Positions 1 to 6,133 of a stretch of 14,310 bases of DNA are shown here, one piece after another (position 1 is the first letter of the stretch; every line of letters starts with the position of its first letter). The notes under the pieces were generated by a model. That model did not search any database, was not told the DNA's origin, and was given only the letters and a program-made list of their open reading frames with translations. Position numbers and translations under genes: made by a program. Source of the DNA: Burkholderiales bacterium (GTDB taxonomy: Bacteria; Pseudomonadota; Gammaproteobacteria; Burkholderiales; Casimicrobiaceae); the NCBI GenBank assembly GCA_025354075.1, contig JANXNO010000154.1, positions 1 through 14,310 of the forward strand, read 5' to 3'.

Positions 1-157
1 CTCGCATGCCCTGTCCATATCGGACCAGCAACACGCCATCGCGCAGCGCATCGGTCGCAGCGTCGCCCGTAACATTGAATGGGCACACCGCATTTGCGGA
101 CGTGATAGCGGAGAGACCGCAGGCGACGGCCAGAAGCCGCCAGTGTTTAACCATCAT
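1..157 (-). CDS. Secreted protein with dockerin-like repeat, N-terminal fragment
   Basis: Only the first 52 codons are in the window; the gene continues off the left edge. The start is ATG at 157, with an alternative ATG at 154. An AGGAG ribosome-binding site lies 9 bases upstream of 157. Residues 1-23 form a clear signal peptide (basic start, hydrophobic core, cleavage expected after ANA), so the protein should be exported. The mature part begins VCPFNVTGDAATD and runs into ALRDGVLLVRYGQGMR. That stretch matches the DG-hydrophobic-RY-x-x-G pattern of the C-terminal repeats of the large secreted protein at 9437-13741 (TDGLMIMRKLLGMSG there). I read it as one dockerin-like or EF-hand-like repeat directly after the signal peptide. 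The function of the rest cannot be seen. The gene runs in the same direction as xseA but 281 bases beyond it, so it probably has its own promoter. Confidence 0.72.
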   Translation of the reverse strand, partial: MMVKHWRLLAVACGLSAITSANAVCPFNVTGDAATDALRDGVLLVRYGQGMR

Positions 158-269
158 TGCAAGTTGCTCCTAAACCTGGCTCGCGCCGAAATTTTTGATC
201 ACACCGTTTAGCAGCACATCTGCCTTGGGTCGTCGCTACCGGACGTTTAACGGGCTTTTGTAGTCACGC

Positions 270-298
270 CTGTTTGATAAATTACCCAGTTTTGTCAA
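270..298 (-). promoter_or_regulatory. Possible promoter for the left-edge secreted protein
   Basis: On the minus strand a perfect TTGACA -35 hexamer lies at 293-298. At the expected distance the -10 hexamer is poor (AAACAG at 270-275, spacer 17), and a better-looking TATCAA is too close (spacer 13). The site is about 115-140 bases upstream of the start at 157, in a gap with no other gene. The good -35 with a weak -10 suggests either an activator-dependent promoter or chance. Confidence 0.25.
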
Positions 299-438
299 AT
301 GTTCACAATTCGGAAGTTTATGCTGTTGGCATGGTTTTGCAAAGCGAACGCCCAGCTCGTGGCATAAAACTGTCGTTTTGCGCGGAACGTCGGCTCACCC
401 CGAAGGCAAATGCTGCTGGCAGTGAATCTGTCGCGCAG

Positions 439-1791
439 TCAAGCAGGTAATGTGCCCGTTACGTTGGCGAGAATTTCACCGCGTTGCACACGGACGCGAA
501 TCGCCGCGCCGTCAGAAACGTGTTCCGCATCCGTTACAGGCATGCCCGCGTCATCAAACACCAACGCGTAACCCCGATCCAATACGTTTTGCGGATTGAG
601 CAGTTGCAAGGCTTGGGCGGCCGCTCGTACGCGCGTGCTTTGTCTGCCCAACAACTCGGCAAATGCGGCGTCAAGTCGCGGTTGAAGTGAGGCGACGCGC
701 GCTGCGACCGCTCGTGGGGGTTGCATCGCGCGCGTCAGTCTTTGCTGCACGCTAGTGACTCGCGTACGCTGCACCGGAGGCAAAGTCAGCAAGGCACGCT
801 GCAGGCGAGCCTGCTTGCGAAACAACGCTTCGCGCCACGGGGCAAGCAGGGCACGACTGCCGATGAGTCGTGCCGAGGCGCGATCCAGTCGCTCTCCGAG
901 CTGATCGAGGCGCCGTTGCATTGTCGCTCCCATCGCCCGACTTACGTTGCTCAAATAGGCAAGCAAGTCTGTACGTGAAGGTGTGATGAGCGCCGCAGCC
1001 GCGGTCGGCGTAGGCGCGCGCGCGTCAGCCGCAAAGTCACACAGCGTGAAGTCAGTCTCATGGCCCACTGCGCTGACGATGGGGATGATGGACGCCGCCA
1101 CCGCTCGGGTCAGCGCCTCGTCGTTGAAGGCCCACAAGTCTTCCATGCTGCCGCCGCCACGACCCAAGATGAGTACATCACATTCACCGCGCGTGTTCGC
1201 AGCGTCCAGCGCAGCCAGCAGCTCGCGCGGAGCGGCAACGCCCTGAACGCTTGCGGGATACAAAATTACTTCGGCGCGTGGCCAGCGATCGCGCAAAACG
1301 CGCAACATATCGGCTAGTGCTGCGGCTTGGGTCGAAGTAATCAGACCGATGCGTGTGGGTAATGCGGGCAGGGCACGCTTCAGCGATTCGGCAAAAACGC
1401 CCTCAGATTCAAGTTTCGCCTTCAGGCGTAAAAACGCTTCATACAAGCGACCGACACCCGCCAGTCGCGCCTGTTCCACCGCGAATTGCAGGCTTCCGCG
1501 CGGCTCATAAATGGCGGGGCGCACTCGCAATTCGACCTGGGCACCGTCCTTCAGCTCAAAACCCACCAGCGCAGCGCGGTTGCGATAGAGCACGCAGGCG
1601 ATCTGCGCGGCGTCATCCTTTAAATCAAAATAACAGTGGCCTGACGCGGCCCTTTTGAAGCCCGAAATTTCGCCATTGACCCAGCACAGGGGCAACGCCT
1701 GTTCGAGCGCCGTTTTCGCCCGACTGATCAACGTGCTGACCGAAACAGCGTCGCTGGCGCGTAAATTTTCTGGAGGTGCTGTCCAAGACAT
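439..1791 (-). CDS. xseA: Exodeoxyribonuclease VII large subunit
   Basis: This is the large, catalytic subunit of exonuclease VII, which degrades single-stranded DNA from both ends together with several XseB subunits in the cytoplasm. It has 450 residues, close to the family norm. Residues about 15-110 form the OB-fold (WVNGEISGFKRAASGHCYFDLKD), and about 125-440 the catalytic and coiled-coil region. The catalytic core shows ITSTQAAALAD, LGRGGGSMEDLWAFND and SAVGHETDFTLCDFAADARAPTP. D161, R211, H244 and D247 fall at a constant offset of six from the residues I recall as essential in E. coli XseA (D155, R205, H238, D241). The C-terminus has the usual NVLDRGYALV stretch. One oddity is ITSTQAAALAD where the family usually has TSPTGAAIRD, although the key Asp is kept. 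No good ribosome-binding site precedes the ATG at 1791, but the start fits the family. xseB is not adjacent. The gene is divergent from glnS. Confidence 0.96.
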   Translation of the reverse strand: MSWTAPPENLRASDAVSVSTLISRAKTALEQALPLCWVNGEISGFKRAASGHCYFDLKDDAAQIACVLYRNRAALVGFELKDGAQVELRVRPAIYEPRGSLQFAVEQARLAGVGRLYEAFLRLKAKLESEGVFAESLKRALPALPTRIGLITSTQAAALADMLRVLRDRWPRAEVILYPASVQGVAAPRELLAALDAANTRGECDVLILGRGGGSMEDLWAFNDEALTRAVAASIIPIVSAVGHETDFTLCDFAADARAPTPTAAAALITPSRTDLLAYLSNVSRAMGATMQRRLDQLGERLDRASARLIGSRALLAPWREALFRKQARLQRALLTLPPVQRTRVTSVQQRLTRAMQPPRAVAARVASLQPRLDAAFAELLGRQSTRVRAAAQALQLLNPQNVLDRGYALVFDDAGMPVTDAEHVSDGAAIRVRVQRGEILANVTGTLPA

Positions 1792-1971
1792 GAGGTGTTA
1801 AGAAGTCGCGGGAAAAGTCAGAGCGTCAGGCCATCGTCATGGGCTGCAAACCGTGATTGTGTGGTGCAAGTGGTTGATCGAGTTTACTTTTTTAGCGGCC
1901 AGCGAGCGAGCAGAAAAGCAGATCACGATTACATGCGGGTTTGCGGCGAACTGGTGGACTTATCAGGTGAG

Positions 1972-1994
1972 TTATCCACAATCGTTGTGGGCAA
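1972..1994. promoter_or_regulatory. DnaA-box-like inverted pair
   Basis: TTATCCACA at 1972-1980 is a perfect match to the strong E. coli DnaA-box consensus. It is followed in inverted orientation by TGTGGGCAA at 1986-1994, whose reverse complement TTGCCCACA matches at 7 of 9 positions. The core is an inverted repeat, CCACAA-TCG-TTGTGG (1976-1990), which could form a 6-bp hairpin with a 3-base loop. A run of five T follows at 1996-2000, so a weak hairpin terminator is the alternative reading. The site is about 75 bases upstream of the glnS -35, so DnaA could influence glnS or xseA. A perfect 9-mer in 14 kb is only mildly unexpected. Confidence 0.4.
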
Positions 1995-2070
1995 CTTTTT
2001 CAATTCCCGAACGCCCGTGCCTCGGGGCGTTGCGCCACCGGATGCATTCCAAATCGCCGCTGGACGGGGC

Positions 2071-2100
2071 TTACAGCGAAGCAAAACGCACCGTTACAAT
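2071..2100 (+). promoter_or_regulatory. Predicted sigma70-type promoter of glnS
   Basis: TTACAG at 2071-2076 (4 of 6 to the -35 consensus) and TACAAT at 2095-2100 (5 of 6 to the -10) are separated by 18 bases. Transcription would start near 2107, giving a leader of about 30 bases before the glnS ATG at 2137. Confidence 0.5.
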
Positions 2101-2136
2101 GCTGCTATCGCACAATGACAGTTTGTCCAATCTCGA

Positions 2137-3855
2137 ATGAGTTCACTGACCCAGGTCAGCCCGGCCGGAAACGGCGGCAAAGACGGCCCTAAAGCAACAC
2201 CCGCCTCGAACTTCATTCGACAGATCATCGATGCCGACAATGCGAGCGGCAAGCACGCCGGCAAGGTCGTCACGCGCTTTCCACCTGAGCCGAACGGTTA
2301 TCTGCACATTGGCCACGCCAAATCAATCTGTCTGAACTTTGGTTTGGCGAACGATTACGGCGGTGTGTGTCATTTGCGTTTTGACGACACCAATCCGGTC
2401 AAGGAAGACGTCGAATACGAAGAGTCGATCAAGGAAATGGTTGAGTGGCTGGGTTTTTCGTTCGAGAAAAATCTGTATTACGCGAGCGATTATTTCGACA
2501 AGCTGTACGAATTTGCACAGTACTTCATTGAGCGCGGTCTGGCCTATGTTGATAGCCAGTCAGCGGACGAAATCCGCGCTAACCGCGGCACACTGACCGA
2601 GCCCGGCACGAACTCGCCGTTCCGCGACCGCAGCGCGGAAGAAAACCTGTGTCTGTTCGACGAAATGAAGCGGGGCCTGCATGCCGACGGCTCGCAGATT
2701 TTGCGCTTGAAGCTTGATATGGCCTCGCCCAATATCAACCTGCGCGACCCGGCGATTTATCGCATTCGCCACACCGAACATCATCGTACCGGCAACACGT
2801 GGTGCGTGTATCCGATGTACGACTACACCCACTCGATCAGCGACGCGATTGAACGCATTACGCACTCGTTGTGTACGCTCGAATTCGAGGCGCATCGTCC
2901 GCTGTACGACTGGGTGTTGGCGCAACTGGTTGATGCCGGGAAACTGCCGAGCCCGAGCCCGCAGCAGATCGAGTTTTCGCGGCTGAATTTGAGCTACACC
3001 GTGATGAGCAAGCGTAAGCTGCTTGAGCTGGTAGAAACGGGGCTCGTCAACGGTTGGGACGACCCGCGCATGATGACGCTGGCGGGGTTGCGGCGACGCG
3101 GTTTTACGCCAGGGTCGATTCGTCTGTTTGCCGAGCGCGTTGGCGTGTCAAAGGCGCACCAGTGGATCGACATGGCCGACCTGGAGCGTGCGCTGCGCGA
3201 CGATCTGGACGCTTCGGCGAAGCGCGCGATGGCGGTGCTGGATCCGGTGCGCGTGGTGATCGAAAACTATCCCGACGGTGAGTTCGAGGAGTGCTCCGCG
3301 AAGGTCAATCCGCATGATGACGCAGCGGGTGTGCGTAGCTTCAAATTTGCGCGTGAAGTGTTCATTGAACGCGAAGATTTCATGGAGAACCCGGTCAAAG
3401 GATTCTTCCGCCTCGTGCCCGGCGGCGAGGTGCGTTTGCGCCACGGCTTCATCATCAAATGCGAACGTATCGAGAAGGACGCGGCGGGCAATGCGACGAC
3501 GATTTTTGCGAGCTACGATCCAGCAACCAAGAGCGGCAGCGGCGGACGCAACGTCAAAGGCGCGATTCACTGGGTGGCCAAAATCGATGGAATTCAGGCC
3601 GAAGTGCGCCTGTACGACCGACTGTTCAACGTCGAAAATCCGGATTCAGGCGAGGGCGATTACAAGACTTACCTCAACCCGCATTCGCTAAAAACCGTTA
3701 CAGCGTGGCTTGAGCCTTCGCTTGCGAACGCCAAGGCTGACGTAAGCTATCAGTTCGAGCGCAACGGCTATTTCACAGCGGATCGCGTCGACTCAAAACC
3801 CGGCGCGCTGGTGTTCAATCGCGCTGTGACGTTGAAGGATGGCTGGAAGCCTTGA
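2137..3855 (+). CDS. glnS: Glutaminyl-tRNA synthetase
   Basis: This cytoplasmic class I aminoacyl-tRNA synthetase charges tRNA-Gln with glutamine using ATP. It has 572 residues, slightly longer than the E. coli enzyme because of a polar N-terminal extension of about 20 residues before SNFIRQIIDAD. The HIGH motif is at residues 57-60 in RFPPEPNGYLHIGHAKS, followed by LRFDDTNP. The KMSKS equivalent is VMSKR at 289-293. YDYTHSISDAIERITHSLCT and EFEAHRPLYDW are typical of GlnRS and separate it from GluRS. Residues from about 345 to the end are the two beta-barrel anticodon-binding domains (for example GFFRLVPGGEVRLRHG). Having GlnRS means tRNA-Gln can be charged directly. The ATG at 2137 has no strong ribosome-binding site, but in-frame alternatives would cut into conserved sequence. 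A promoter lies 37-66 bases upstream. Confidence 0.98.
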   Translation: MSSLTQVSPAGNGGKDGPKATPASNFIRQIIDADNASGKHAGKVVTRFPPEPNGYLHIGHAKSICLNFGLANDYGGVCHLRFDDTNPVKEDVEYEESIKEMVEWLGFSFEKNLYYASDYFDKLYEFAQYFIERGLAYVDSQSADEIRANRGTLTEPGTNSPFRDRSAEENLCLFDEMKRGLHADGSQILRLKLDMASPNINLRDPAIYRIRHTEHHRTGNTWCVYPMYDYTHSISDAIERITHSLCTLEFEAHRPLYDWVLAQLVDAGKLPSPSPQQIEFSRLNLSYTVMSKRKLLELVETGLVNGWDDPRMMTLAGLRRRGFTPGSIRLFAERVGVSKAHQWIDMADLERALRDDLDASAKRAMAVLDPVRVVIENYPDGEFEECSAKVNPHDDAAGVRSFKFAREVFIEREDFMENPVKGFFRLVPGGEVRLRHGFIIKCERIEKDAAGNATTIFASYDPATKSGSGGRNVKGAIHWVAKIDGIQAEVRLYDRLFNVENPDSGEGDYKTYLNPHSLKTVTAWLEPSLANAKADVSYQFERNGYFTADRVDSKPGALVFNRAVTLKDGWKP

Positions 3856-4136
3856 TAGCGCGCGCTTAGGCGACCGCCCATTGCCAAAGCGCTTCGCAAA
3901 TAGTCTAACAACTTTTCGAGGAAAAGCCCATTCAATACGGGCCTAGCGGCTAGAAAGTACAATTCTCGACTTGTGGCAATTATTGGCGCTATGCCCTACA
4001 CGGATGCCCATTTTGAAGAATAGTTGATAGCTATTTAGATGCGACGGAGTCCACTGGGTGCCGTGTACAACGACATTAATGCTGTGAGACGGAACGGTAC
4101 GGGCGCCAAAGGCTGCGTTCCGCAATAATCAGTGCT
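3856..4136. other. Intergenic region between glnS and the TlpA-like gene
   Basis: This 281-base stretch has no credible gene. It contains several short inverted repeats, including CTTTTC-GAG-GAAAAG at 3912-3926 and GCCC/GGGC nearby, but none is followed by a proper T-run, so I do not call a glnS terminator. A TACAAT hexamer at 3958-3963 could be a -10 element, but no matching -35 stands at the right distance. It ends with the inverted repeat at 4090-4122. Confidence 0.5.
4090..4122 (+). promoter_or_regulatory. Inverted repeat just upstream of the TlpA-like gene
   Basis: CGGAACG at 4090-4096 and CGTTCCG at 4116-4122 form a perfect 7-base inverted repeat with 19 bases between the arms, ending 14 bases before the start codon at 4137. 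It could be an operator for a dimeric regulator (arm centres 26 bases apart) or a leader hairpin covering the translation start region. The GGAAC in the left arm also resembles the -35 motif of extracytoplasmic-function sigma factors, but I see no convincing matching -10. Confidence 0.3.
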
Positions 4137-4670
4137 ATGGCAACCAAAAAAATACTCCGTAAGCTCGACGCTGCAATCAACGCTAGTGTTGCTGCGCTGC
4201 TGTTCACCGTAGGCCTGCTGCCGGCTGCGCATGCGCTGGACGTGGGCGCGTCGATGCCAGACGTGACGTTGTCAACACAGAGTGGCGCAGTTGAACTGGC
4301 CAAACTCAAAGGCAAGCTCGTGTATGTGGATTTTTGGGCGTCGTGGTGCGGTCCGTGCAAGCAGTCGTTTCCGTGGATGAACGAGATGCATGCGAAATAC
4401 GCCGCGCGCGGACTGGAAATCGTTGCGATAAACGTGGACGCCAAGGCGGCAGACGCCGAGCGTTTTTTGGTAGCAACGCCTGCGAAATTTACGATTGCGT
4501 TTGACGCAAAGGGGCAAACGCCGAAGCAGTTCGACGTCAAGGCAATGCCCACCTCCTATCTCGTCAACAGCGATGGCAAGGTGGTGCTTGTTCACGCTGG
4601 ATTTCGCGATGCGGATCGTGCGATGCTCGAAGCCGCCATCACTGCTGCCCTGCCTCAAGGAAAGAAATAA
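4137..4670 (+). CDS. TlpA-like periplasmic thioredoxin-fold protein
   Basis: A 177-residue thiol-disulfide exchange protein of the TlpA/ResA/AhpC-TSA type. Residues 1-33 are an export signal (basic KKILRKL, then a hydrophobic core ending PAAHA), so it should act in the periplasm. The thioredoxin fold spans about 36-172: VDFWASWCGPC has the redox pair C71 and C74, and KAMPTSYLV supplies the cis-proline P138. It therefore probably reduces (or less likely oxidises) thiols of exported partners. The obvious candidate is the Cys-x-Cys tail of the lipoprotein gene that starts one base after this stop codon. There is no clear ribosome-binding site before the ATG at 4137. It appears to be the first gene of a three-gene unit with DUF4266- and DUF3570-type proteins. 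Fold and active site are certain; the physiological substrate is inference. Confidence 0.9.
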   Translation: MATKKILRKLDAAINASVAALLFTVGLLPAAHALDVGASMPDVTLSTQSGAVELAKLKGKLVYVDFWASWCGPCKQSFPWMNEMHAKYAARGLEIVAINVDAKAADAERFLVATPAKFTIAFDAKGQTPKQFDVKAMPTSYLVNSDGKVVLVHAGFRDADRAMLEAAITAALPQGKK

Positions 4671-4671
4671 C

Positions 4672-4899
4672 ATGAAACTGCGACCACGGTTAGTCCCGCT
4701 CGCGTTGCTCGCGGGCATGACCCTGGGTGGCTGCGCAACGCAGCCGCCGCAGGCTTGGGAAAAGGGCAATCTCGCCCGCAAAGAAATGACCATGGAAAGC
4801 GATCCGCTGGATCAGGCATTCACTCAGCATGTGTATTTCAGCAAAGAAAGCGCCTCGGGCGGCTACGGTGTCGGCGGAGGTGGCTGTGGCTGCAACTGA
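4672..4899 (+). CDS. DUF4266-type small lipoprotein ending GGGGCGCN
   Basis: A 75-residue protein with a lipoprotein signal: MKLRPRLVPLALLAGMT and then lipobox LGGC, with C21 as the lipidated residue. The mature part is short: AWEKGNLARKEMTM, then DPLDQAFTQHVYFSKE, then a glycine run and the C-terminal CGCN (C72, C74). This pattern matches the family I know as DUF4266, of unknown function, found beside TlpA-like and DUF3570 proteins. The ATG at 4672 is chosen because AAGGA lies 9 bases upstream and the lipobox sits at the right distance; an open frame extends further upstream but inside the TlpA-like gene. The start is one base past the TlpA-like stop and the end overlaps the next gene by 14 bases, so translation is probably coupled. 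The vicinal CxC is a plausible metal- or thiol-active site served by the thioredoxin. That role is inferred. Confidence 0.88.
   Translation: MKLRPRLVPLALLAGMTLGGCATQPPQAWEKGNLARKEMTMESDPLDQAFTQHVYFSKESASGGYGVGGGGCGCN
4876..4881 (+). promoter_or_regulatory. Ribosome-binding site inside the DUF4266 glycine run
   Basis: GGAGGT at 4876-4881 lies 4 bases before the GTG at 4886. The same bases encode part of the glycine stretch of the upstream lipoprotein. This site decides the start of the DUF3570 gene in favour of GTG 4886 over the ATG at 4829, which has no such site and would force a 71-base overlap. Confidence 0.55.
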
Positions 4900-6055
4900 T
4901 CGCAAAGACGACGCGACGCCCCGCGCCTGGACGCCCGGCTCGTTCACGCTGGCAGCCCTCGCGCTGCCCGGCGTGATGGCCGCGCCCGCCGTGGCCGAGG
5001 GCGTTCCGGAGACGGCGTTTGTGGCGGCCAAAGTGCAGGCCTACAACGACTGGCAACCGGGGCTTGATCGCATCAAGGTGATTGCGCCGTCGATGTACGT
5101 TCTGGCCCCATTCGCCGGCACCTGGTCGATTGAATCGACGCTGGTGCATGACTCGATTTCGGGTGCGTCACCGCGCTGGCACACCAGCATTTCCGGCGCT
5201 TCGCGCATGAAAGATGAGCGCACCGCCGTGGACGTTAAAGTGATGCGTTATTTCGACCGTTGGTCGGTGGGCCTGCGCGGCAGCAACTCAACCGAAAACG
5301 ATTATCGATCCAACGCCGTGGCGCTCGAGGCGCGGGTGTCGAGTGCAGACAACAACACGACCTGGGTGGCGGGCGCGGGCGTGACGCGTGACACCATCAA
5401 CCCGGTCAACGAGCTGGTGGTGAACGAGAAAAAGAGCGTCACTGATTTGATGCTCGGCGTTACCCAGACGTGGACTAAAAATGATCTGCTGCAAGCCAAT
5501 CTGAGCTACGTCCGTGGGCGCGGCTATTTCAATGATCCTTACAAGCTCGCGGATATTCGCCCGCGTTCGCGCGATCAGACGGTGGCGCTGCTGCGATGGA
5601 ATCATTTCATCGAGGGCGATAACGCGATGCTCGCGGGCAGTACCGTTCGCAGCAGCTATCGCTATTACTCCGACACGTTTGGCGTGCGCGCACACACGGC
5701 GCAACTGGAATGGGTCAAACCGATCAGTGACCGCTTTTCGGTGATCCCTTCAGCACGTTATTACACACAGGGTGCGGCCAGTTTTTACTTTGATCCGGTG
5801 TATGACCCGGTGATTGGCGAGCCGTTTCCGGTGGGCAATCCGAGGTACTTTTCTCCCGACACCCGGCTCTCGGCCTATGGCGCGATCACGCTGGGCGCAA
5901 AGGTGGAGTGGCGCATTGATCAGCGCTGGACCACTGACGTCAAGTACGAGCGCTACGAGCAGCGCAGCGGTTGGCGGCTCGGAGGCAACGGATCCCCCGG
6001 TCTCGCCAGGTTCAGCGCGCAGTTTTTGCAACTGGGCATCAGCCGGCGCTTTTAG
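4886..6055 (+). CDS. DUF3570-type predicted outer-membrane beta-barrel protein
   Basis: A 389-residue protein from the GTG at 4886. The N-terminus (VAATDRKDDATPRAW, then a hydrophobic LAALALPGVMAAPAVA) is an atypical signal peptide, and its LAALALPG stretch is familiar from DUF3570 proteins. Other recognisable family segments are QPGLDRIKVIAPSMYVLAP, DSISGASPRWHTSISGASRM and DVKVMRYFDRWSVGLRGS. The rest consists of alternating amphipathic strands (for example LLQANLSYVRGRGYF, SVIPSARYYTQGAASFYF), and the chain ends LGISRRF with a terminal Phe, as in outer-membrane barrels inserted by the Bam machinery. Its role is unknown; a barrel partnered by a lipoprotein and a thioredoxin would suit export, uptake or assembly at the outer membrane. 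It overlaps the DUF4266 gene by 14 bases. In other genomes I recall such sets also having an ApbE-type FMN transferase and DUF2271; neither is present here, since the next gene converges from the other strand. Confidence 0.85.
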   Translation: MAATDRKDDATPRAWTPGSFTLAALALPGVMAAPAVAEGVPETAFVAAKVQAYNDWQPGLDRIKVIAPSMYVLAPFAGTWSIESTLVHDSISGASPRWHTSISGASRMKDERTAVDVKVMRYFDRWSVGLRGSNSTENDYRSNAVALEARVSSADNNTTWVAGAGVTRDTINPVNELVVNEKKSVTDLMLGVTQTWTKNDLLQANLSYVRGRGYFNDPYKLADIRPRSRDQTVALLRWNHFIEGDNAMLAGSTVRSSYRYYSDTFGVRAHTAQLEWVKPISDRFSVIPSARYYTQGAASFYFDPVYDPVIGEPFPVGNPRYFSPDTRLSAYGAITLGAKVEWRIDQRWTTDVKYERYEQRSGWRLGGNGSPGLARFSAQFLQLGISRRF

Positions 6056-6084
6056 GACATCAGCCGATGCTTAAGGGCGGGCAC

Positions 6085-6119
6085 AAAAAAGCCTCCCCGC
6101 GATAATCGGGAGGAGGCTT
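6085..6119 (-). terminator. Rho-independent terminator of the S9A peptidase gene
   Basis: Read on the minus strand, AAGCCTCC pairs with GGAGGCTT, with more pairing inside around a loop near ATTAT, and the stem is followed directly by a T-run (six A at 6085-6090 on the plus strand). It begins about 15 bases past the peptidase stop at 6134-6136. The plus-strand side has no T-run, so it should act only on the minus-strand gene. It sits 30 bases past the DUF3570 stop. Confidence 0.88.
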
Positions 6120-6133
6120 GACCGGTGGATGAT

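Larger units (their letters stand above)
1792..2136. other. Divergent xseA-glnS intergenic region
   Basis: This 345-base gap lies between the starts of xseA and glnS. It holds the glnS promoter at 2071-2100 and a DnaA-box inverted pair at 1972-1994. Two overlapping open frames cross it (from about 1795 and 1853), but they have no ribosome-binding site, look unlike proteins and run through the glnS promoter, so I do not call them genes. I found no convincing promoter for xseA on the minus strand. Confidence 0.6.

Noticed and set aside
161..175. Near-identical 15-mers AAGTTGCTC-N-TAAAC at 161-175 and about 9312-9326, upstream of two secreted-protein genes
   Set aside because: The copies have opposite orientation relative to their genes, and one overlaps a ribosome-binding site. 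A 15-mer with one mismatch is expected by chance several times in 14 kb.
1795..2140. Two overlapping small open frames in the xseA-glnS gap
   Set aside because: They have no ribosome-binding sites and low-quality composition, and both run through the glnS promoter. One even overlaps the glnS start.
3912..3926. CTTTTC-GAG-GAAAAG as the glnS terminator
   Set aside because: The stem is AT-rich and short, and no T-run follows.
4829..4885. ATG 4829 as the start of the DUF3570 gene
   Set aside because: It would overlap the lipoprotein gene by 71 bases, has no ribosome-binding site and adds residues not expected before the family's N-terminal pattern. GTG 4886 is preceded by GGAGGT.
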